From positions 124,001-188,000 of the forward strand of contig JAQVLA010000003.1 in the NCBI GenBank assembly GCA_028704385.1: DNA of 64,000 bases. The letters run 5' to 3'. The translations under genes and the position numbers were made by a program. This DNA comes from Bacteroidales bacterium. GTDB taxonomy: Bacteria; Bacteroidota; Bacteroidia; Bacteroidales; F082. The notes beneath the pieces are model-generated. The model was not told the origin of the DNA. It made no database searches and was given only the letters and a program-made list of their open reading frames with translations. Shown here piece by piece: positions 17,947 to 30,700 of the stretch (within the stretch, counting starts at the first letter, position 1; each line of letters begins with the position of its first letter).

Positions 17947-19365
17947 ATGACAGAAACATTAACCCAATCGTTAAGAGAAAACAAAGCCGCACGCTGGGGA
18001 GCACTGGCCGTGGTGTCGTTTACCATGTTAACCGGCTATTACATCAACTATGTTATCTCACCACTTAAGCCCTTGCTTGAGCTACACCTCGAATGGACAA
18101 GCCGCGATTTTGGCATCTGGAACTCAGCTTATGGCTGGTTTAATGTTTTCTTCCTGATGCTAATTTTTGGCGGACTCATACTCGACAAAATGGGGGTCCG
18201 TTTTACGGGCCTGGGTGCCAGCCTTACCATGATAATAGGAACAGCACTTCAATATGCTGCCATCGAAAATCTGATCCCTTCCGATGCCTATATTTTTGGC
18301 CTGAAAGCCCAGATAGCGATAGGCGCTCTTGGTTTCGGTATTTTTGGTGTTGGTGTCGAAGTGGCAGGGATTACCGTTTCAAAAGTAATAGTTAAATGGT
18401 TTAAAGGAAAAGAGCTGGCACTGGCAATGGGCCTCGAGATGGCCACTGCGCGTATGGGTACAGCTTTGGCACTTTCCTTACCAATCCCAATGGCTACTGC
18501 CTGGTTTGGGACAGATGAAATGCCTGCTATCTCCGCACCTGTGATGCTGGGTTTAGGGCTATTAGTCGCTGGTTTTATTGCTTTTATATGGTACACCTTT
18601 ATGGATCGCAAACTCGAAAAATCAGAAGACATTAAAGACGCAACTGATCCTGAAGAAGAATTTAAAGTAAAAGATATCCTTTTTATTATCAAGAACAAAG
18701 GATTCTGGTTGATCGCTCTGCTTTGTGTTTTGTTTTATTCGGGTGTTTTTCCATTCCTTTATTATGCGACTGACCTGATGATAAACAAATACGGTGTTGA
18801 TCCGGCTTTTGCAGGAGCCATTCCCAGTTTGCTTCCTTTTGGAACAATTCTATTAACTCCGATTTTTGGTAACCTGTATGATCGTAAAGGTCGTGGTGCT
18901 TCTATCATGCTTTTGGGATCAATCTTTCTGTTGGTTGTGCACACATTTTTTGCCGTTCCAGGTTTCAATCATTACTTTGTAGCCATTGCACTTATCCTTT
19001 TCTTAGGTGTGACTTTCTCTTTGGTTCCTTCTGCCATGTGGCCTTCTGTGCCAAAAATAATCCCCGAAAAACAATTAGGAACCGCTTATGCACTCATTTT
19101 CTGGGTGCAAAACTGGGGCTTGATGGGTATGCCATTGCTCATCGGCTGGATATTGGATAAATACAGTATTATTGGCACTAACGCTGCCGGAAAACCAGTG
19201 TATGACTATACAATCCCAATGATTGTTTTTGCAGCAACGGGTTTATTGGCAATTTTTGTGGCACTCTTGCTTAAAGCCGAAGACAAACGCAAAGGTTACG
19301 GACTCGAGCTACCCAACATTGCTGAAAAAGCAGAGGCAGTAATCGATCATGAAAAAAGTAATTAA
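17947..19365 (+). CDS. MFS transporter, MFSD1-like
   Basis: 472 residues with 12 predicted membrane segments and a charged central loop (about 219-235). The family motif A region is FGGLILDKMGVRF (about 74-86), repeated in the second half as FGNLYDRKGRG. The segment SAMWPSVPKIIPEKQLGTAYAL recalls MFSD1-type transporters, whose animal members move dipeptides; that substrate link is inference. Its stop codon overlaps the stop of the opposing gene by two bases, and its terminator lies inside that gene's 3' end. Confidence 0.85.
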   Translation: MTETLTQSLRENKAARWGALAVVSFTMLTGYYINYVISPLKPLLELHLEWTSRDFGIWNSAYGWFNVFFLMLIFGGLILDKMGVRFTGLGASLTMIIGTALQYAAIENLIPSDAYIFGLKAQIAIGALGFGIFGVGVEVAGITVSKVIVKWFKGKELALAMGLEMATARMGTALALSLPIPMATAWFGTDEMPAISAPVMLGLGLLVAGFIAFIWYTFMDRKLEKSEDIKDATDPEEEFKVKDILFIIKNKGFWLIALLCVLFYSGVFPFLYYATDLMINKYGVDPAFAGAIPSLLPFGTILLTPIFGNLYDRKGRGASIMLLGSIFLLVVHTFFAVPGFNHYFVAIALILFLGVTFSLVPSAMWPSVPKIIPEKQLGTAYALIFWVQNWGLMGMPLLIGWILDKYSIIGTNAAGKPVYDYTIPMIVFAATGLLAIFVALLLKAEDKRKGYGLELPNIAEKAEAVIDHEKSN

Positions 19366-20906
19366 TCTGTAGGTTGAAGTTGAACCGCCTCAGTATGGGG
19401 CGGTTTTTTTGTTTTATAAATTGTGATTTTTTTATCAACGTATAAGGTATCCAGGCCTAAACCATTTACTGTACTTAAGGTGATTAAATAATCAGCACCT
19501 TTTTCAATAAGCTGAGTGATCTTTTTGTTTACATCATCTGCCTGCCCACCAACAGTCCAGCCTTTGCGCTTAATGAAGTAAAGACTTCCATTTCGGGTCA
19601 TATCAGGATACACTACAACTTTTGCATCTTGTGAAATCCCCAAACTATCCATTACTAAATCATAACCCTTTAGAATAAAGCCTACTTCCGAAAATTTGTC
19701 CTTCGAGTTATCATATCTGTTTTTTACCTGTTCAGTAGTATCAAATAAGGCCAACAAACAAAAAATACTTAAAAACACTTTGAAATATAGGGAGTCGAAA
19801 AATCTTCTGAACTTTCGGTAAAGGCTTATAAACAACAACAGAGCTGTGAAAACCACAGGGATAAATAAAACAAGAAAATAATAGTCGTGATCGTGAAACT
19901 GAGCAAAAAATAATAAAATATAAAAAACTGAACCCAATAATAAAAGACTTGCAACGATCATTAATACAAAATCCTTACGCTTCAAAAATAATAAGCCTGT
20001 CAGTAAAAGGCCAAATAAATAATACGAATTAAAATAAAAATACTCTGTGTGCCATCTACTAACGGCATCAAACACTGCACTCAATTCAGTCGAACTTAAA
20101 TTCCATACTGGCCGGATAGTGGTTAGAAAATAAAAATCATTATTTGTGCTGTTATACATTTTCACGAACACAAACCACCAAAAAGCTACCAGTAATAAAC
20201 TGACTGCAAAAAACAGCCCCACAGAAACATAGTTTAATGTGCTGTTAGGCTTATTTCTGTTATACAATACGAATATAAAACAGGATAATACAGCAGCAAC
20301 GGGATTGATCAAATAAGTTATTTTGATCAAAGACGACAAGGTAAAAAACAAAAATGCCAGTGGCAATTTGACTGAATTTCGCTTTGAACGGATACCTTCA
20401 AGGAAAAACCACCAGCCGATTATGGCAAAACTCAATGCTGTCGGATCGGGTAAGTAGTTATTAGAATAGTACATTAGCACGGTCGAACTTATCAAAGTGA
20501 AGGTAAAAAATAAGGTATAAAAGCAATCCCCAACGATACTCCCGATGATTTTGAATAACGCATAAAAACCGGCAACACTAATCGAAAGATTCAGAATTCT
20601 TAACACAAAGTCCTGCTCACCAATCAGTTTGTAAATAAAAGAAACAAGAAAATATAAGAGCGGAAATTCATTCGCTGCATTTCCGTTAACACTACTGAGG
20701 TTATAAACCTGCGGATTAAAAAACCCATTCCCAAACCTAAAATAATTGGATGCAAACGAAAGGCTGTCGGTTTGTCGAATAAAATGAATCCCCTGAGGAT
20801 GCAGTAAACTTGTCAGAAATTGCTCTATCACAACCAAATAAACAGCTAAAATCGCCCAAAAAACCAGGGAACTATACTTGGTGTTACATGCTGCCTTCTT
20901 AAACAT
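19362..20906 (-). CDS. GT39/ArnT-like polytopic membrane glycosyltransferase candidate
   Basis: 514 residues from ATG 20906; a TTG seven codons earlier is less likely. It has 10-12 hydrophobic segments and a short soluble C-terminal part (about 420-514). The first periplasmic loop after helix 1 holds HFIRQTDSLSFASNYF, with Arg and Asp placed like the catalytic loop of PMT/ArnT-type enzymes, and AANEFPLLYFLVS continues the family pattern. Such enzymes move sugars from polyprenyl-phosphate carriers to lipids or proteins on the periplasmic side. Acceptor and donor are unknown. It is not obviously in an operon: the TPR gene upstream ends about 90 bases away. Confidence 0.75.
   Translation of the reverse strand: MFKKAACNTKYSSLVFWAILAVYLVVIEQFLTSLLHPQGIHFIRQTDSLSFASNYFRFGNGFFNPQVYNLSSVNGNAANEFPLLYFLVSFIYKLIGEQDFVLRILNLSISVAGFYALFKIIGSIVGDCFYTLFFTFTLISSTVLMYYSNNYLPDPTALSFAIIGWWFFLEGIRSKRNSVKLPLAFLFFTLSSLIKITYLINPVAAVLSCFIFVLYNRNKPNSTLNYVSVGLFFAVSLLLVAFWWFVFVKMYNSTNNDFYFLTTIRPVWNLSSTELSAVFDAVSRWHTEYFYFNSYYLFGLLLTGLLFLKRKDFVLMIVASLLLLGSVFYILLFFAQFHDHDYYFLVLFIPVVFTALLLFISLYRKFRRFFDSLYFKVFLSIFCLLALFDTTEQVKNRYDNSKDKFSEVGFILKGYDLVMDSLGISQDAKVVVYPDMTRNGSLYFIKRKGWTVGGQADDVNKKITQLIEKGADYLITLSTVNGLGLDTLYVDKKITIYKTKKPPHTEAVQLQPTD
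19383..19411 (+). terminator. Rho-independent terminator for the MFS gene
   Basis: Stem AACCGCC (19383-19389) pairs with GGCGGTT (19399-19405), with a short loop and then a run of T. It lies 18 bases after the MFS stop and inside the 3' coding end of the opposing GT39-like gene. Confidence 0.75.
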
Positions 20907-20998
20907 AACGAACAATATTTCCAGCAAAGCTAAAATATAATCCTTGTCAATGTTTGAAAATCAAATTTAACCTGACTTATAAACCTTACAAACCTCAG

Positions 20999-22963
20999 CT
21001 ACTTACAATATCGCTTAATAACCGCATAAGCCTCCTCCAACCCCAGCTCGCCAGCTTTGCTCAAATCGTTGCAGGCAAGCTCCTGTTCGCCTAGATAGAG
21101 TAATGTAAGCGCACGGTTATAGTATGCTTCGGCCAGGTTGGGTTCGTAGCGGATTGCTTCGCTGTAGGCATCAATAGCCGGATGGAAGTCACGGTTTTGC
21201 ATGTGAATATTACCCATATTGTACCAGCCAAAAGCAAAATCAGGATAATTGAGAAGGATTTGCTGCATCAGCATACGCGATTCAGAATAATCGGGCACTT
21301 CAACTTTAGTTTCGCTGGTCGGAAGATGCTTTTGCCGGGTAATCATAAGGGCTTGGTCAAATTGCTCTTCTGCCAGTACCAGTTCGGCTTTTTCAATCAT
21401 CACATTCACCAGGTTAGTGAGGGCATACAATTCCCAGTCTTTCTGTCCGCTGAGATGTGTGTATGCGTTTATTGCCTTGTTGTAATTCCCCTGATGCTGA
21501 TAGCGGATACCCAACAAAAAATCATTTGGCAGGTTATACTTTCCTTCGATAAGTGAATCGCCAATCACTTTTAGAAACACATGCTCATCTTCAGCAAAAG
21601 CAAGTCGAAACCCTGCATGAATAGCGGTATTAAGCTGGCTAAGTCCAAGATCAATATAAGTTCCATAGGTTTTTTTCTTCCCGGGAGGAAACTCTTCCAC
21701 CGGAACAATACTAAGCAAACCAAAGGGGACAATATCAATCTGCCTGAACTGCACCCTGCTTTGCTGAGCTTCGCCACTTACAAAATCAGATTCAAGGGCA
21801 AAAATCTGATCAAAATAAGTAGAATCGGCATAACGTGCATACAATGAATCGGGATTGCCACCTTCATTGTTAAGCGCTTTTATAATTGACATAGCTTGTT
21901 CATAGTCTGCTCTGCTTCCCTTTCGATCGCCCGACTTTTCACGTGCCACCGAACGATTTATCCAGGCACCGGCAAAGTCGGGAAACAAATCTATTGCACG
22001 TGAAAAATCAACAGCAGCATCTTCAAATTCATCAAGCTGAAAATGCGTGACCCCTTTATTAAACCAGGCATACACATTTTTCGGATTTATCTTTGTAACC
22101 ACTTCATAAAGCGGTAATGCTTTTTCGTAATCCTTCTGTAAACTATGTATTAGTGCTCTGTTGTAATAGGTCAGGGCATTTCGGGAATCCAACCGGTTAA
22201 CTGTTTCATAATCTTGCATTGCAGCTGTGGTATCACCCATATTTAAATAGGCCATGGCACGCTGAAAATAAAGCAATGGGTTTTGTTCGTCCAGACGAAG
22301 AGCCTCGTTGAAGTCTTTCAAAGCCTTATCAGGAGCTTCCAGCTCAAGCTGTATCATGCCACGCCTCATCCAGGCTTCCGTATTGAAATAATCATGATAA
22401 ACGGCCTTGTCCAAATCTTCCAGTGCCTCCCCAAGCCTTTCCAGAAGTCGGTTTGCAACACCTCTGTTCAGGTATGCATTCGACATGTTTGGGTTAATGA
22501 GCAAGGCCATATCGTAGGACTTTATCGCCTCTCCGAAGTCATTCATATGCATATTGGTAGCACCAATGGCCAGGTGCAAATCGGCATCGTAAGGATCGAT
22601 CTCAAGTGCCCGCGCAAAATCGGCCTTTGCATCAAAATAGTTACTTAGCCGGTCGTTGGTTATTCCCCGATAATGCCAGGCACGCACATACAAAGGATGA
22701 ATTTCGAGGGTTTTAGAAAAGTCTTCAAAGGCACCCTGATAGTCACTCAGACTAAATTTTGCTACACCCCGCAAAAAATATGCTTCAAAATGATCTGATT
22801 TATAACGTAAAGCGGTATTAAAATTTTGAATTGCTTCCAAAAAACGTTCTTCCGAAAGATCGATCCGGCCTGCTAAAACAAAATGCCGGTAGTTGACCTG
22901 AGCTTTACTACTCAAACTACACAACAACGCAAATCCAATAATAAAATTAAATATTATTCTCAC
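20999..22963 (-). CDS. Secreted tetratricopeptide-repeat protein
   Basis: 654 residues. It starts with GTG at 22963: an in-frame TAA lies immediately before it and no ATG is close. A signal peptide ends near SSKAQ22. About nine TPRs fill 23-345 (repeated pattern AYFLRGVAKFSLSDYQGAFEDF), a non-TPR stretch covers about 365-480, and further TPRs lie at 480-654. It is probably a periplasmic or outer-membrane scaffold; partners are unknown. It follows moaC by 14 bases on the same strand, so the two are likely cotranscribed though functionally unrelated. Confidence 0.85.
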   Translation of the reverse strand: MRIIFNFIIGFALLCSLSSKAQVNYRHFVLAGRIDLSEERFLEAIQNFNTALRYKSDHFEAYFLRGVAKFSLSDYQGAFEDFSKTLEIHPLYVRAWHYRGITNDRLSNYFDAKADFARALEIDPYDADLHLAIGATNMHMNDFGEAIKSYDMALLINPNMSNAYLNRGVANRLLERLGEALEDLDKAVYHDYFNTEAWMRRGMIQLELEAPDKALKDFNEALRLDEQNPLLYFQRAMAYLNMGDTTAAMQDYETVNRLDSRNALTYYNRALIHSLQKDYEKALPLYEVVTKINPKNVYAWFNKGVTHFQLDEFEDAAVDFSRAIDLFPDFAGAWINRSVAREKSGDRKGSRADYEQAMSIIKALNNEGGNPDSLYARYADSTYFDQIFALESDFVSGEAQQSRVQFRQIDIVPFGLLSIVPVEEFPPGKKKTYGTYIDLGLSQLNTAIHAGFRLAFAEDEHVFLKVIGDSLIEGKYNLPNDFLLGIRYQHQGNYNKAINAYTHLSGQKDWELYALTNLVNVMIEKAELVLAEEQFDQALMITRQKHLPTSETKVEVPDYSESRMLMQQILLNYPDFAFGWYNMGNIHMQNRDFHPAIDAYSEAIRYEPNLAEAYYNRALTLLYLGEQELACNDLSKAGELGLEEAYAVIKRYCK

Positions 22964-22977
22964 TTATGCATAAAAGG

Positions 22978-23430
22978 TTAAAGCGGTTGTTTTGTTTTTT
23001 GAAGCAATCGAATGCCATGCATTTCCATCTTTTTATCTACTGCTTTACACATATCATAAATGGTCAGCAAGGCAACATTAACCGCCGTAAGTGCTTCCAT
23101 TTCAACACCTGTACGTCCCAAACATCTCACCTCCGATGCAACATAGACGCCTTGTTGATCAAGTTGTACTACAACTTTTATTTTGTCCAACAACAAGGGA
23201 TGACAAAGCGGGATAAGTTGAGCTGTTTGTTTGGAGGCCTGCACTCCGGCAATTTCAGCAATGGTGAGCACATCACCTTTTTTCATCAGTTTTTCCTCAA
23301 TGAGCTTTCTCGTTTTGGGTTCCAGTCGGATAAAGCCTTCGGCAGTGGCAATACGCACTGAGCTGACTTTGTCGCCAACATCAACCATACGTGCATTTCC
23401 CTGCTCATCAAGATGTGTAAGTTCTTCCAT
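22978..23430 (-). CDS. moaC: Cyclic pyranopterin monophosphate synthase
   Basis: 150 residues, slightly shorter than typical MoaC. Family motifs are LTHLDEQGNARMVDVG at 4-19, then KKGDVLTIAEIAGVQASKQTA, PLCHPL (catalytic His region, about 77-82), and CLGRTGVEMEALTAVNVALLT near 104-124 with the conserved Glu-Met. It converts the 3',8-cyclo-GTP product of MoaA to cPMP in molybdenum cofactor synthesis. The other moa/moe genes are not in this window, so it is an orphan. The upstream 450 bases show no Moco-type leader that I recognise. Confidence 0.95.
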   Translation of the reverse strand: MEELTHLDEQGNARMVDVGDKVSSVRIATAEGFIRLEPKTRKLIEEKLMKKGDVLTIAEIAGVQASKQTAQLIPLCHPLLLDKIKVVVQLDQQGVYVASEVRCLGRTGVEMEALTAVNVALLTIYDMCKAVDKKMEMHGIRLLQKTKQPL

Positions 23431-23825
23431 AGCTTTGTTTTGTTTTTAGATAACGATAATATCAACTATATTGTATGTTTTTCATTCTGACAGTTAATAA
23501 AATATTTTAATCGTTTAATATCCAATTATTTATATAATTATTAAATATTTCTGACTTTATCATATAGTTTAATCAGTTACCAAAATCTCGCATCATGTCC
23601 AATTAGCTTCAAGCAGTTCTGCGTGACAGTCAACGTTGAGTTTATCCAATAATTAGGGCAAAAAGCCAATTACGAAAACAATCAGATGAAAAAGTTTATG
23701 AAGATATAAAATCAGACAAAAAAATTATTTTATTACCCAAAACAATTTTTGCCTTTTAAAAGCACTACAATGAACCAGATTTCAATATTTAACTATCAAA
23801 TTTACAAAATTTGTTGTGGGTATAA
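23431..23825. other. AT-rich intergenic region between moaC and gyrB
   Basis: Roughly 400 bases with no ORF of useful length, no tRNA and no clear RNA fold. The stretch 23580-23640 is less AT-rich than its surroundings and could be a gene remnant, but I could not match it to any family. Confidence 0.4.
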
Positions 23826-23853
23826 AAAAATCCTCAGCGGATACCACTGAGGA
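23826..23853 (-). terminator. Rho-independent terminator for gyrB
   Basis: Perfect 8-base inverted repeat, ATCCTCAG (23830-23837) with CTGAGGAT (23846-23853), followed on the minus strand by seven T. It lies 25 bases after the gyrB stop. Confidence 0.85.
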
Positions 23854-23878
23854 TCTTACAATTATTTACAACTAAGTT

Positions 23879-25921
<2,043 letters not shown>

Positions 25922-26014
25922 TCAAATCCAGCTAAGTTATTAACAATTCTGAGGATTTTTTTTAGCGCTCAAAGAGACAATCTAAAAAAGCTCCCATTCT
26001 AATATTTGACCAAT

Positions 26015-27697
26015 CTATAATCGCACTTTGATGCCAGCGCTTAACTCGAATCCATATGCCGGATAATTTTCGAAAAGCATATATTTTTTATTGAGCAGGT
26101 TATCAAACCTTGCATAAGCGGTTAGTGCCGACGAAAACCGGTAATCGGCTCCCAGATAAATATCGGCAAAGCCATCAAGTGTGGCTACAGATTCTGCTCC
26201 GCCAGAATAAGCAGGTACTTTTTGTTTGCCTCTGTATTTCATGCCGCCACACACTTCCAGTTGATTCAAGGCAGCCCACTTCGCCTCCAGTTTAAATAGC
26301 AGGTCTGGTTTGTGCCAGGCTGTGGCCAACGAATCCATCACATATTGATTCCAGCGTAAGGAAGCTCCTATCTGCCATTTTTCGGCAGGTTTCCATGCAG
26401 CTTCCGCCAAAAAGCTGAAGTGACGCATCCCGTCATATACCACCGTAAAACTATTTCTGTAAGGTTGAAGTGTATCAATCAGAAAAAACGGGCTTTGACT
26501 CGTTTCTTCAAATCGGATACCTAAATGCAAATCCAGGCTTGAAGTGATTGCAGCACGCATTCCGGCATCAAAACTAAAGTGCTTATTTTCCCATGCCAGT
26601 GGAACAATGGCATTTATCCAGGGGTTTTCCTCCGTCAGATCACGATAGGTGATCCGATGAATGCCTCCATCAGTACCGGCATAAAACTCAAGCTTTTTTT
26701 CGAGCAGATAAAGATTTCCGCGAATGACCGGATACCACCAGAATTCACTTTTCAGATCGGGCTGATAGTTTAAATGCAATCCCAGTTTAAGCTGATAAAA
26801 ACTTCCTTTGAGCCTTAGATAAGGCAAGGCTGAAACCAGATAAACCGACTCTGACTGCAAAGTATCGCTGTTGTGGTAAAAATCAGCAGCTACTTCCATC
26901 CCGATGGCCTGCTCGCCTTCAAAATCGAACCAGTCGAAATACATGGTAAGGTCAGCTTTCAGTTTGGTAAGATGTTCTTTGGTTTGGTCTGCATTAAAAA
27001 AATAGTTGTACTCCAAACCAATATTATGATTTAAATAGCCAATCTTTTGCTCAGTATTAATCAAATCGGCCTCAAAACCAATGTTTTGGTAAGTTTGCTT
27101 TAAATCCTGCTTTTCAAAAAGTAAACCAGGAAATTCTGCCGGACGAAAACCATAATAGTGATAGGCATCCATTTGATAATAAAGCCTGGACTTCAGTGTG
27201 TGCTCAGAAAAACTATGGTCGAGCGATAAACCAAATCCATTATTCATGTAATCAGAAGGAGCATAATCTGTTATGTCCGTCCAGGTAGAACGGTGTGATA
27301 GCATAAGGCCGAAGCGTGTGTCCCTGTTGAGCACGGAGTTGTGGCCATACAGAAATAAGGGGGAAAGACGGCTTCCCATGCCTGCCATCAAAAAGTTGGC
27401 ATAAGCCTCATTTCGTTTTCCCGATCTAAAGGCTAAGGGACTAAGTAATTCGAGTTCGGCCCGATGACCAATTTTTCTTTCCAACCGGCTGATTGAGGTG
27501 TCTGGTGGAGGAAAAGCAGTTTCAGGAGCCTGAGGTTTTACAAATTGTTTTTCGAAATCGCGTATCACAGGCTGAAAGGCACCTTCGATGGTAACCCTTT
27601 CCTGATGTGTTTGCGCATTAAGTGATGAAAATGCACTTCCAAAAAACACAACAAAAAGTGCTACCCATCGTATTTGCTTTATTTTTTCACCATTCAT
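26015..27697 (-). CDS. Outer-membrane beta-barrel protein, TonB-receptor-like C-terminus, no plug
   Basis: 560 residues. A signal peptide ends at NAQ30 and is followed by a short periplasmic stretch rich in Pro (about 31-75), then repeated amphipathic strands to the end. The C-terminus (ARFDNLLNKKYMLFENYPAYG then FELSAGIKVRL) resembles the last strands of TonB-dependent receptors and ends in an aromatic/hydrophobic-Leu pattern. No plug domain or TonB box is seen, so it is not an ordinary receptor. It lies 3 bases after the giant TPR gene, which suggests a joint envelope role. Substrate or function unknown. Confidence 0.75.
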   Translation of the reverse strand: MNGEKIKQIRWVALFVVFFGSAFSSLNAQTHQERVTIEGAFQPVIRDFEKQFVKPQAPETAFPPPDTSISRLERKIGHRAELELLSPLAFRSGKRNEAYANFLMAGMGSRLSPLFLYGHNSVLNRDTRFGLMLSHRSTWTDITDYAPSDYMNNGFGLSLDHSFSEHTLKSRLYYQMDAYHYYGFRPAEFPGLLFEKQDLKQTYQNIGFEADLINTEQKIGYLNHNIGLEYNYFFNADQTKEHLTKLKADLTMYFDWFDFEGEQAIGMEVAADFYHNSDTLQSESVYLVSALPYLRLKGSFYQLKLGLHLNYQPDLKSEFWWYPVIRGNLYLLEKKLEFYAGTDGGIHRITYRDLTEENPWINAIVPLAWENKHFSFDAGMRAAITSSLDLHLGIRFEETSQSPFFLIDTLQPYRNSFTVVYDGMRHFSFLAEAAWKPAEKWQIGASLRWNQYVMDSLATAWHKPDLLFKLEAKWAALNQLEVCGGMKYRGKQKVPAYSGGAESVATLDGFADIYLGADYRFSSALTAYARFDNLLNKKYMLFENYPAYGFELSAGIKVRL

Positions 27698-27700
27698 AGC

Positions 27701-30700
27701 TTATTCCTCCACACTTTCAAGGGCTTTAAGTTTTTTGCCGGCAATTAATTTCAAATCCTCACCGCTGTAATTGTCAATAATACTTTTGAGGGTTTCGCGC
27801 GCTTGGAATACATTATCGTTAGCGGCATAAATATCTGCCAGCAGTATATATCCTTTGGCCAACCAATATTCGTAGGAAGGATAACGATCGGCATTGGCAA
27901 ATACCCGCTCTTCGGCTGGTCCAAACTGCCCCATCTTAAAGTGAGCCTCAGCAAGCAAATAGGCTGCCTCTGCACCGTAATTTCCCTGATCGGCTTCCAC
28001 GCAAAGTTGCAAGGGAGCAATGGCCTTATCGGGATTATTCATTGCCAAAAACGACTTGCCAAGGATATAATCAGCCTGCAAGCGCTGTTGTGCATCAGCA
28101 TCGGGATTTTGCTGTAACTTTTGCGCATGATTGATGGCCGCCTCAAAATTATTCCTGAAGAAATTGCTTTTCATGCTGCCTTCGAGTGCTTCTCTTTGCA
28201 CCGTATTACTTTCTGTTAAACTGATCAAACGACTGTAATAATCAGCTGCATTTTCATATCCGGCTTTGTCGTACTCAATTCGTGCTGCTGCCAGCAAAGA
28301 TTCATCCGTATATGGATTATCAGGAAAATCTATAATAAAGGTCAAATGCTCAAGTGCTTTTTCATGCTTTCCACTTCTGATGGCACATTGCGCTGCATAA
28401 TGATGGGCCTGCAACAAATATGAACCTTCCCGAAAAAGTTTAAAATAATTCTGAAGCGCCTCGGTTGCCTGATCGCAACGCTGCTCCTGATAAAACTGTT
28501 CAGCTGTTACAAAGGCCAGCGAATCCTGCTGCGTACTACTCACCTGCCCTACTCCCATCTTCTCGGTAAAGGCAAAATAAGTCTGTAAATCATTCTTTTC
28601 CATGTAAATACTTCGTAGCAGGTTAAGTGCTTCACGCGATTCATTAGTCCCCGGATACCGACTTACAACTTGCTGCAAGCTTGTTATGGCCCGATCATTT
28701 TGATTATTGTTGTAATAAATCATTCCGGTTTTCATCAAAGCCTGGCGGGCATAGGCAGATCGGGGTTTCTCACGAACAAGCTTGTCAAAACTGGCGATAG
28801 CTGATCTGCTATCTCCCGAAACAAGATGTGTAGAGCCAATCTCATACAAGGCCAGATCATAGTAAGACGATTGAGGATATCGGCGCAGCAGATTTTCGAG
28901 ACGAGAAATCTTTTGATTCGACTGCCCCATGGCTCCATAAGCCAGGCCCATCTGATAAAGTGCATAATCACCACCTGATTTGGAAGCCTGATCCACTTTT
29001 TCGTAAGTGTCGATAGCAGCCTGATATTGTTTCAGCATAAAATGACAGTCGCCAATCCTGAGCATGGCATCATATTGCAAGTCAGGAGCGGGAATGTAGG
29101 GTGCTGCAACAAATTGTCTGAAAGACGGCAAGGCCGATTTGTAATCCTTTTTACTAAAAAAAGTATATCCAAGGTTGTAAGTAGCCAAAGGATAAATATC
29201 AAGATTTCGGGCACCAGGCATACCCAAAAAGGCTTTAAAATATTTCTCGGCACCCCAATAATTTTTCTGATAATAAAAAGTTTCGGCGAGCCAAAATGTT
29301 GCTTCTGCTCTCCGTTCGGCCTGATTACTTTGTTGGGCAATCCGGTTAAAATAATCAGCTGATTTCTGTATCTCACCCTGATTAAATAGCTGAACAGCAA
29401 GCGAATAACTTAACTGATCATAAATCTCCTGCATCTCAGGATCACGTGAACCCAGTTTTTCGAGTTTGCTGAGTGCTTTGTCGTACTCTTTTGCTGCAAG
29501 ATACAGGTGTATTATTAAACGTTCGGCTTCTGCAATACGTTCTGAATGAGGATTTGACTCGACAAATTCCTGAAGCAATTTCGCTGCTTCACTAAAAGGA
29601 TCGGCTCCGGCTGCCAAACTTAATCTGGCATAATTAAACAAGGCATCCTCACTGATCTGATCATCATAACCCGCCTTATAGGCAGCCAGGAAGGCATTTT
29701 TGGCAAACTTTGTTTGTCCGGTTTTAACATAACAAGATGCCAGGTTGTAAGAAGCATATTGCTGAAGGCTATCATCCGGTGGCCCAACCTGCTCAAAATT
29801 ACGGATAGCAGCCTGCATCTGGCCTGCATTCATCTTGCTAATCCCAATCTGATAATGATCTTCGCGGCCAAGCTTTCGCCTGTTTTGCCGCTCATAAACC
29901 TCATAATACTGCAAGGCTTTTTCGTGATTTCCATTGGCATACCAGGCATCGGCCAGCATCTTTGCAATCTCGGGTTTTCGGCGGTAATCAGCTTCTTTGT
30001 AGGCTTCTTCACCCAATTTGAGTACTTCATCCAAGTCGCCGTTGCGATAGCGTATTTGCAGCACGTAAAGCGGGATTTGCTTGCGATAGGTTCGATCATT
30101 AGCGATGCTGTTAAATAATTTCAGCGCCTGCTCGTCTTCATTGCGAAGGTAGTGAATATGTGCCTTGTAGTAGGCTGCATCATTGGAATATTGCCCCTTT
30201 TGATCAAAAACCCTATCAAACAGAATCAATGCCTCATCAATTTCGTCATTCTGAAGACGGGAATAGGCTATTTTGTAGTCCATTTCATGTTGTTGTTCAG
30301 CAGTCAGCCTTTGTCGATCTACCCCTTCATAAGCCAAAAGAGCGTCTTTGTATTTCCTGTTATCAAAAAGCAATCCGCCGTGATAAAAACTTACCACTGG
30401 CATCCAACTGCTTCCCGGATAATCTTCTGCAAAACGGGCAATCAAAACGCCAGCCTCTTCTTCGTCAAGATGATAAGCGCTGGCCGCTTCAAAAAATCGC
30501 GAATCAATATACATCTGGCTATTGGGATCGTCAAGCACATGGATCAATTGGGCAAATAGCTTCTGCGCAGTACCATATTGCTGGTTATCGTAAAACTCCC
30601 TGCCTTCCTGAAAGGTCAACTGCGGATTCCAATGAGCCAGTTTTTTCTGTGCTTGCAATCTGGCGGGCAAAAAAACACACATTACAAACAAGAACAAAAT

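Noticed and set aside
23580-23640. Possible gene remnant in the moaC-gyrB gap
   Set aside because: Short and unmatched to any family I know; the composition shift alone is weak evidence.
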